This document shows, in pieces, positions 58,168 to 64,000 of a stretch of DNA of 64,000 nt. Both the position numbers and the translations under genes were made by a program. The DNA lies in assembly GCF_019599505.1 (NCBI RefSeq), contig NZ_RKLT01000001.1:744001-808000 (forward strand), given 5' to 3'. Position 1 is the stretch's first letter, and each line of letters starts with the position of its first letter. Under the pieces are notes generated by a model. It made no database searches. It was not told the origin of the DNA and worked only from the letters and a program-made list of their open reading frames with translations. Source of the stretch: Haloarcula nitratireducens. GTDB lineage: Archaea; Halobacteriota; Halobacteria; Halobacteriales; Haloarculaceae.

Positions 58168-59518
58168 GGGGGCGCTCTACGCCGCCGAGACCGGCGGGTT
58201 GGCGATCCAGGAGGCGTTCGTCGACGGCGAGATTCCGGTCGCCGTCTACGGGCTCGGGAAGATGGGTCTGCCGCTCGCGGCCGTCCTCGCCGACGTGACG
58301 GGGAACGTCACCGGCGTCGACATCGACCCCGAGGTGGTGGACGCGGTCGAAGCGGGCGAGTCCCCCGTCGGCGGCGAACCCGGGCTCTCCGAACTCGTCG
58401 CCGAGACGGCGGCCGACGGGTCGCTGACCGCGAGCGCCGACCCCGCCGCGGCGGCCGAGGGGGCGCGGATGCACGTCCTCATCGTCCCGACGCTGCTGGA
58501 CGAGACGAACGAACCCGACCTCTCGGCGCTGCTCGCGGCCGTCGACGCCGTCGGGGAGGGTCTCGACTCGGGCGATCTCGTCGTCGTCGAGTCGACGGTG
58601 CCGCCGGGGACGACGCGCGACGTGGTCACGCCGCGTCTGGCGGAGCGAAGCGGGCTGGATCCGTCGTCGTTCGGCGTCGCGTTCTGCCCGGAGCGGACCG
58701 CGAGCGGCCGCGCGCTACGGGACATCCGCGGTGCCTACCCGAAGGTCGTCGGCGGCGTCGACGACGAGAGCGAGCGCGTCGCGGGCCTGCTTTACGAGAA
58801 GGTGACGAGCAACGAGGTCATCCGCGTCGGCGACGCGACCACCGCCGAGTGCGTCAAGGTGTTCGAGGGGATCTACCGCGACGTGAACATCGCGCTCGCC
58901 AACGAGCTCGCGCGCGTGACCGACCTGCTGGACGTGGACGTCAACCGGGCCATCGAGGTGGCCAACACCCAGCCGTTCTGTGAGATTCACGACCCCGGAC
59001 CGGGCGTCGGCGGCCACTGCATCCCGCTGTACCCGCACTTCCTCACCTCGCAGGTCGACATCCAGCTGCCGCTCGTCGAGACCGGCAGGTCCGTCAACGA
59101 CGCCATGTCGACGTTCGTCGCCAACGCCGTCGTCAGGTGCCTCGACGACCGTGACGTCGACGTCGCGGACGCGGACGTGTTGCTACTTGGCGTCGCCTAC
59201 CGCGCCGGAGTCGACGAGACGCGCAAGACGCCGGCCCGCCCGATCGCGGATAGGCTCTCGAAACTCGGCGCGTCGGTCTGGGCTACCGACCCGGTCGTGG
59301 ACGTGTCGGGCGTCCCGGAGTTCGACGCGACGCCGCTCGACCACGACGGCATCGAGGACGCCGCCGCGCGCTTCGACGCCGTCGTCCTCGTGACGGCCCA
59401 CGAGGAGTACGAACGCATCGACTACGGCGCGTTCGAGGACGCGGTCGCGGTCGATACGCGGGCGGTCCTCGACGGGGAGTCGCTGCCGGTCTACACGGTC
59501 GGTAGCGGCACGCGATGA
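58148..59518 (+). CDS. UDP-sugar 6-dehydrogenase (WecC/WbpA/AglM type)
   Basis: 456 residues from GTG at 58148. NAD site VAVYGLGKMGLPLAAVLA (31-48), catalytic Cys291 in GPGVGGHCIPLYPHFL, ESTVPPGTTRDVV and CPERTASGRALRDIR are diagnostic. It oxidises a UDP-hexose or UDP-HexNAc to the uronic acid in two steps. VGGHCIPxYP favours the UDP-ManNAc/GlcNAc dehydrogenase group. The first 25 residues are an extra leader overlapping the previous gene; a later start is not obvious. Confidence 0.9.
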   Translation: MTAARPEGALYAAETGGLAIQEAFVDGEIPVAVYGLGKMGLPLAAVLADVTGNVTGVDIDPEVVDAVEAGESPVGGEPGLSELVAETAADGSLTASADPAAAAEGARMHVLIVPTLLDETNEPDLSALLAAVDAVGEGLDSGDLVVVESTVPPGTTRDVVTPRLAERSGLDPSSFGVAFCPERTASGRALRDIRGAYPKVVGGVDDESERVAGLLYEKVTSNEVIRVGDATTAECVKVFEGIYRDVNIALANELARVTDLLDVDVNRAIEVANTQPFCEIHDPGPGVGGHCIPLYPHFLTSQVDIQLPLVETGRSVNDAMSTFVANAVVRCLDDRDVDVADADVLLLGVAYRAGVDETRKTPARPIADRLSKLGASVWATDPVVDVSGVPEFDATPLDHDGIEDAAARFDAVVLVTAHEEYERIDYGAFEDAVAVDTRAVLDGESLPVYTVGSGTR

Positions 59519-59610
59519 GCGCGCCGTTCGATTTTGTCCTGTTAACACATGTCTCGGTAACGAACGCGGCGAACGGGTTCGTAGTTCCCGCCTTATGTGT
59601 AAGAATACTT

Positions 59611-59622
59611 CCATAACAAAGT
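59611..59622 (+). promoter_or_regulatory. CCATAACAAAGT promoter element
   Basis: Full core match. The next gene starts at 59765, 146 nt away, or at an in-frame GTG at 59639, only 20 nt away. This is the one copy without a start at the usual spacing; the DUF7344 gene may have a long leader or a longer protein. Confidence 0.5.
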
Positions 59623-59764
59623 ATTAAGTGCTAATCGCGTGACTGATTTGACACGCGCTTGGGTTCGGACGGTACTACTGGTCGAGACCACACGGGGGTG
59701 CGGTCGAGACTATCCCGACGCGGTTCCGATTCGCCGTCCGAGACCACGCCGTCGAGGGTTATCC

Positions 59765-60394
59765 ATGAGCACACAGGACCAATCCACCACCGGAACGAGC
59801 ATCGAGGAGTCAGGACGCGAACGCAGTCAGTCGGTGGAGGCCGAACAGGAAGCGCCGGCCGACGTCGAGGCGGAGGAGGCCGAGCAGAGTTCGCTCTCGC
59901 TCGACCTGATATTCGAGATCCTGAAGAACAGCCGCCGCCGCGAAGTGCTGCACTATCTCCGCGAGGCGGACCCGGACGAACGGGTCTCGCTGGGAGAGCT
60001 GGCCGAACACGTCGCCGCGATCGAGAACGACACTACCACGGACGCGCTGACGTCGAGCGAGCGAAAGCGCGTCTACGTCGGGCTGTATCAGTGTCACCTC
60101 CCGAAGATGGACGACATGGGCGTCGTCGACTTCAACCAGGACAGGGGTCACGTCGCGCTCGCGCCCGCGGCCGACTACCTGACGGAGTACCTCGACACGC
60201 CGAGCGACGCGACCGCCGTCCGCTGGCACCGTTACTACGCCGCCATCTCGGGGATCGGTCTCGCCGTAGTGACCCTCTCGGCGGCGGCCGGGCTCACGGG
60301 CGGCGTGTTGATGGCGCTCGTCGGTCTCGTCGTCGGGACGTTCACATTCTGTTCGGCCTGCCACTGGCTGGCCGAGTCCCGCACCGACAACTGA
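59765..60394 (+). CDS. DUF7344 winged-helix protein with two membrane helices
   Basis: 209 residues from ATG at 59765. A Ser/Glu-rich N-terminus (about 1-45) leads to the DUF7344 domain (SLDLIFEILKNSRRREVLHYLR and SERKRVYVGLYQCHLPKMDDMGV) and two helices at about 158-178 and 182-202 (with FCSACHWL). It is closest in layout to the gene at 15880. It closes the glycan island and carries the island's promoter element, so it is a candidate regulator of it, possibly self-regulated. An in-frame GTG at 59639 could add 42 residues. Confidence 0.85.
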   Translation: MSTQDQSTTGTSIEESGRERSQSVEAEQEAPADVEAEEAEQSSLSLDLIFEILKNSRRREVLHYLREADPDERVSLGELAEHVAAIENDTTTDALTSSERKRVYVGLYQCHLPKMDDMGVVDFNQDRGHVALAPAADYLTEYLDTPSDATAVRWHRYYAAISGIGLAVVTLSAAAGLTGGVLMALVGLVVGTFTFCSACHWLAESRTDN

Positions 60395-60876
60395 CCGCGG
60401 CGCGACCGGCGCTGTCTCGATCATCTCCACCGCTTCTTCACTTCCGCCGGCGACCACGGACGAGCGGCGGCTGTGGCGACCGTCACCGACCGCGAGGGTG
60501 GCGTGAGGACCCGGTCTCTCATCGACGGGCGCACGCGACGCGAGTGGCGGGGCAGTCGAGTCGAGAACGACGACTGCTCGATCGAACGCGTCGAGTCCCT
60601 GGTCCCGCTCTACTGCAAGTCCCGGAGCCGGGCGTCAGATTACGACGGCCGTCTCTCCTTCTGGATTCGCCTCACTCCTTCCCCTAATGTTCATCATCGT
60701 TCAGATAGTTCACGTCGCTCGACCAAGCGTCAAACGAAAGGGGCCGCCGTCCGTCGGTAGGGCTGTCTTACACCTGGCTAAAATCCCCATTGAAGTCATC
60801 GTATAGCGGCGAAAAGAGTGTTTAACTCCCGCAGTACGACCTCGAGTGAATCACTGCCTTCCCGGACGACCTCTCT
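60395..60876. other. Intergenic region, no gene recognised
   Basis: About 480 nt between convergent genes. Frames on the plus strand are Arg/Ser-rich shadow-like sequences without starts in good context. The last 100 nt are AT-richer. No promoter element, repeat or RNA gene is seen. Confidence 0.5.
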
Positions 60877-62289
60877 CTACGTCCGCGGTTCGACGTTCTG
60901 GTTCAGGTGGAAGACGTTCTCCGGGTCGTACTTCGTCTTGACCTCGGCCAGTCGGTCGTAGTTGTCGCCGTACAGCATCGTCGTCGGGTCCTCGGCGAAC
61001 CCGGGGAAGTTCCCGTATCGACCGGATGCGACGTCGAGAGCCGCGATCTCGTCGAAGCAGTCGCGAGCCCACTCGACGTTCGCGTCGTCGTCGCTCGCGT
61101 CCTCCCAGTTGGCTTCGACGTTGAACATGAACGGCTTGTCGCGGTGCCAGAACGCCGTCGCGTCCTCTGGGACGTCGGCGACGGCACCGCCGAGATGCCA
61201 GACGTCGAGCGTCGAGAGGGCGGACGGGGCCGACTCGTTGTATCGGACGGCGATGTCCACCACCTCGTCGGTGAGTTCGGTGAGGAAGACGGACTTCCAG
61301 TAGTAGCGCAGGCCGTCGGGGTAGTCCGCGTCGAGCATCGACTGGAGCGCCTCGTAGGGCATCGGGCCGCTGAGGTCGGCGATAGGGGTCGCGCTCTCGC
61401 GCAGGGCGGCGTAGACGTCCTCGGCGTCGCCTCTCTCGCCCCGGAACGACCCGAGCATCGCCACCGCCGGTTCGCCCCACGACGGTTCGGGGAACTCGTC
61501 GAGCTCCGGGACGTGTCCGAGGAACGGCAACACGCCGGCGTCCCGGGGCGCGGTGTCGGCCCACTCTCGGAACCCGTCGAAGACGGTCTCGGCGTCGTCG
61601 CCGTGGAACCAGGCGAAGAAGGCGTACACCTCGGGACCGACCTCGTGGAGTTCGTACTCGAAGGACGTGACGACGCCGAAGTTGCCGCCCCCGCCGCGGA
61701 TGGCCCAGAACAGGTCCTCGTGGCTGTCCTCGCTGACGGTCAGCACCTCGCCGTCCGCGGTTACGACGTCCGCGGACACCAGATTGTCTGCCGCGAGGCC
61801 GTATTCCCGCGAGAGGTGGCCGTAGCCACCGTTGAGCGTCAGGCCGGCGATGCCGGTCTCCGAGACGGCACCGAGCGCCGTCGCGAGGCCGAACACCTGC
61901 GTCTCGTGGTCGACGTCGCCCAGTTCCGCGCCGCCGCCCGCCCGAACGGTTCGAGCCGCTCGGTCGACGCGGACGCCGTTCATCGGCGAGAGGTCGATCA
62001 TCAGACCGCCCTCCGTGACCGACTTCCCCGCGACGTTGTGGCCGCCGCCGTGGACGGCGATCTCGAGGTCGTTCTCCCGCGCGAAATCGACGCAGGCGAC
62101 GACGTCGGCCGCCCCGGTACAGCGAACGATGAGCGCCGGTCGCCGATCTATCATCGCGTTCCAGATGGCTCTGGTCTCGTCGTACTCGGGGTGGCTCGGA
62201 GTGACGAGCTCGCCCCGCACGCGCTCTCGAAGCGGTGCGATCTGCGCGTCCGGCAGCTCCGCCGGGCTGTCTGTGGGTTCTTGTGACAT
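60877..62289 (-). CDS. FAD-linked oxidase (BBE / 6-hydroxynicotine oxidase-like)
   Basis: 470 residues from ATG at 62289. PCMH FAD-binding domain about 45-215: LIVRCTGAADVVACVDFAR, then IAVHGGGHNVAGKS with the His84 expected to bind FAD covalently, and GYGHLSREYGLAADNLVSADVVTADG. The second covalent Cys of bicovalent relatives is absent. C-terminal BBE motif YGDNYDRLAEVKTKYDPENVF. It oxidises alcohols, sugars or amines with O2; substrate unknown. TAACTA on the minus strand (62321-62316) is 27 nt upstream. Confidence 0.9.
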   Translation of the reverse strand: MSQEPTDSPAELPDAQIAPLRERVRGELVTPSHPEYDETRAIWNAMIDRRPALIVRCTGAADVVACVDFARENDLEIAVHGGGHNVAGKSVTEGGLMIDLSPMNGVRVDRAARTVRAGGGAELGDVDHETQVFGLATALGAVSETGIAGLTLNGGYGHLSREYGLAADNLVSADVVTADGEVLTVSEDSHEDLFWAIRGGGGNFGVVTSFEYELHEVGPEVYAFFAWFHGDDAETVFDGFREWADTAPRDAGVLPFLGHVPELDEFPEPSWGEPAVAMLGSFRGERGDAEDVYAALRESATPIADLSGPMPYEALQSMLDADYPDGLRYYWKSVFLTELTDEVVDIAVRYNESAPSALSTLDVWHLGGAVADVPEDATAFWHRDKPFMFNVEANWEDASDDDANVEWARDCFDEIAALDVASGRYGNFPGFAEDPTTMLYGDNYDRLAEVKTKYDPENVFHLNQNVEPRT

Positions 62290-62315
62290 GGGGAGAGAGA
62301 CGCTGTCAGACGGCG

Positions 62316-62323
62316 TAGTTATG
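62316..62323 (-). promoter_or_regulatory. Variant promoter element (CATAACTA)
   Basis: TAACTA at 62321-62316 on the minus strand, 27 nt before the FAD oxidase ATG at 62289. It shows the TAAC-type box also occurs outside the glycan island. Confidence 0.4.
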
Positions 62324-62532
62324 CGCTGAGGATCGGTGACGGCAGTCGGGTAAGCCGACCTTCGGGCGGTCGCCTCGGGCGAGCGGCATCGTCCGAAACG
62401 AGGGCGGTCGCGCGCATAGGGAGGTCGTACTCTGTGAGCGGCCCGCTGCCAGTCGGCCCCGCCCCGGGTACCGATGACCGGCTCCGCGTCGCCGCACGGA
62501 GATTCATTACGTGAGCGAACCAACACTCTCGC

Positions 62533-63999
62533 ATGGAGTCATACGATTTCGCGGTCGTCGGGTCGGGGTCCGGTCTCAGCGTGGCGAGCGTCGCGGCGAA
62601 CCGGGGGCAGTCCGTCGCCGTCGTCGAGAAGGGGCCGCTCGGCGGGACGTGTCTCAACCGCGGCTGTATTCCCTCGAAGCTGCTGCTGTATCACGCCGAC
62701 GTCCTGGAGACGGTGCGACGGGCCGGGGAGTTCCACGTCGGCGTCGAAGTACGGGACGTGGACTTCGAGACCATCGTCCGCGAGGTGAACGAGGAGGTGG
62801 CCGGAGAGGCCGAGGCGATCCGCCGCGGGTTACACGAGTCGCCCAACCACACGCTGTTCGAGGGCGAGGGGCGCTTCGTCGGCGAGCGAACTATCGAGAT
62901 CACCAGTGGCACCGACGCCGGCACCCGAATCGAGGGGGAGACCGTGCTGATAGCCGCCGGGACGCGCCCGGCGATTCCGGACGTGGACGGCATCGACGAC
63001 GTGGACTACTTGACGAGCGCGGAGGCGCTCCGGCTGGAGACGCCGCCCGAGCACCTCCTCGTGGTCGGCGGCGGCTACGTCGCCGCCGAGTTAGCGCACT
63101 TCTTCGGGACGTTCGGCAGCGACGTGACTATCGTCGGCCGCCGGCCGCACTTGCTCCCCGAGGCGGACGGAGAAGTGGCCGAACTGTTCACCGACCGGTA
63201 CGCCGACCGCTTCACCGTCCACACCGGCCACGCCGTCACGGCCGTCACCGAAGGCGACGGGGGTGCGGTGACGCTGACCGCACGCCCGTACGCGTACGGC
63301 GAGGACGCGGAGAACGGAGGAAGCGGGGAGTCGGGCGGTATCGACGCCGACGCGGACCCGGTAACGGCGACGGGAGACGCCCTCCTGGTCGCCGCCGGAC
63401 GGCGGCCGAACACGGACACGCTGAACCCCGACGCGGCGGGCGTCGCCGTCGACGACGCCGGGTTCGTCGAGACCGACGAGTACCTGCGGACGACCGCCGA
63501 CGGCGTCTGGGCGCTCGGCGACATCGTCGGCGAGTACCTGCTGAAACACAGCGCCAACCACGAGGCCCGCGCCGTGATCCGCAACCTGTTCGGCTCGGAA
63601 CGCCGCCCCGTCGACTACACCGCGATGCCCTTCGCCGTGTTCGCGTCGCCGGAGGTCGCCGGCGTCGGGGCGCGCGAGTCGGACTTGGCCGCGGCCGACC
63701 GGGAGTACGCGACTTCCACCTACCGCTACGAGGACACCGCTCGCGGGAACGCGATGCACGCCGAGGGACTCGCGAAGGTACTCGTCGCGCCCGACGGCGA
63801 GATCCTCGGGACGCATATCGTCGGCCCGGACGCCTCAGCGCTGATTCAGGAGGTCGTCGTGGCGATGAAGGCCGGAACGGGGACTGTCACTGACGTCCGC
63901 GAGTCCGTCCACGTCCACCCGGCGTTGCCGGAAGTGGTCCAGCGCGCCTTCTCGGGGCGGTTCACGCACGGGAGTCACGGCCACCATCATCACGACTGA
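62533..63999 (+). CDS. NAD(P)H disulfide oxidoreductase (dihydrolipoamide dehydrogenase / mercuric reductase class)
   Basis: 488 residues. FAD site VVGSGSGLSVASVAANRG, redox disulfide Cys40 and Cys45 in LGGTCLNRGCIPSKLL, NAD(P) site LVVGGGYVAAELAHFFGTFG, second FAD motif VWALGDIVGEYLLKH and C-terminal His462/Glu467 in VHVHPALPEVV. The protein ends in a His-rich tail (HGSHGHHHHD), unusual for the family and possibly metal-binding. The lack of lipoyl-complex genes nearby and the haloarchaeal host make a thiol reductase such as gamma-glutamylcystine reductase a good alternative. The stop is 1 nt from the window end. Confidence 0.9.
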   Translation: MESYDFAVVGSGSGLSVASVAANRGQSVAVVEKGPLGGTCLNRGCIPSKLLLYHADVLETVRRAGEFHVGVEVRDVDFETIVREVNEEVAGEAEAIRRGLHESPNHTLFEGEGRFVGERTIEITSGTDAGTRIEGETVLIAAGTRPAIPDVDGIDDVDYLTSAEALRLETPPEHLLVVGGGYVAAELAHFFGTFGSDVTIVGRRPHLLPEADGEVAELFTDRYADRFTVHTGHAVTAVTEGDGGAVTLTARPYAYGEDAENGGSGESGGIDADADPVTATGDALLVAAGRRPNTDTLNPDAAGVAVDDAGFVETDEYLRTTADGVWALGDIVGEYLLKHSANHEARAVIRNLFGSERRPVDYTAMPFAVFASPEVAGVGARESDLAAADREYATSTYRYEDTARGNAMHAEGLAKVLVAPDGEILGTHIVGPDASALIQEVVVAMKAGTGTVTDVRESVHVHPALPEVVQRAFSGRFTHGSHGHHHHD

Positions 64000-64000
64000 C

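Noticed and set aside
59652..59768. Open frame ending in TGA that overlaps the DUF7344 ATG at 59765
   Set aside because: No ATG or GTG within the frame, so it is not counted with the micro-ORFs.
1..64000. CRISPR arrays, rRNA genes, replication origins and attachment sites
   Set aside because: No regular repeat-spacer pattern, rRNA sequence, origin-box cluster next to a cdc6 gene, or tRNA-linked direct repeat was seen.

Overview
The window is from a halophilic archaeon of class Halobacteria. The signs are high GC, very acidic proteins, leaderless starts with an A/T-rich box about 28 nt upstream, archaeal enzymes (Dph2, AglJ, AglF) and families known mainly from haloarchaea (DUF7344, HalOD1, DUF5789, PGF-CTERM anchors). 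No rRNA, tRNA, CRISPR array or intact insertion sequence was recognised.

Layout. 1-2.6 kb: visibly AT-richer edge of another surface-glycan locus (truncated sulfatase-superfamily gene, polysaccharide deacetylase, flippase). 2.6-4.6 kb: TrmB-type regulator, then a gene-poor stretch with a decayed transposase tail. 4.6-15.9 kb: mostly chromosomal housekeeping genes: AglJ, HxlR/DoxX divergent pair, rhomboid protease, rRNA-type methyltransferase, Dph2, YlbF-like protein, MFS exporter, metallo-hydrolase, coiled-coil protein and a HisG-like protein. 15.9-22.8 kb: regulatory and envelope genes, including three DUF7344 proteins, a HalOD1 protein, a PGF-CTERM surface protein and several very small genes. 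22.8-59.5 kb: a large surface-polysaccharide / glycoprotein island with FemAB-like transferases, DUF1616, PKD/CARDB and beta-helix surface proteins, glycosyltransferases, AglF, four NodB-like deacetylase-fold genes window-wide (three here), an acyltransferase, a Wzy/flippase pair, a sugar formyltransferase, two DegT aminotransferases, three Gfo/Idh/MocA oxidoreductases, an epimerase and a nucleotide-sugar dehydrogenase. A second regulatory block (HalOD1, small protein, winged helix, DUF7344) interrupts it at 54.3-55.7 kb, and another DUF7344 gene closes it at 59.8 kb. 60.9-64 kb: two flavoprotein oxidoreductases.

How the parts fit. AglF activates a sugar, the dehydrogenase makes uronic acids, and the Gfo/Idh/MocA plus DegT pairs make amino sugars that the formyltransferase and acyltransferase can N-acylate. 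Glycosyltransferases assemble the units, the flippases export them and the large membrane protein may polymerise or transfer them. The secreted beta-helix, PKD and CARDB proteins are plausible acceptors or matrix components.

Two sequence patterns stand out. First, a near-identical element with consensus CCATAACAAWG precedes at least 13 transcription units, nearly all in the glycan island, always pointing at the gene and commonly with TAACAA about 28 nt before the first possible start codon. Second, eight genes are preceded by a micro-ORF of 12-23 codons placed at the predicted transcript start, whose stop codon overlaps or nearly touches the main start codon. Both need transcript-start and ribosome-profiling data; neither is explained by ordinary annotation.
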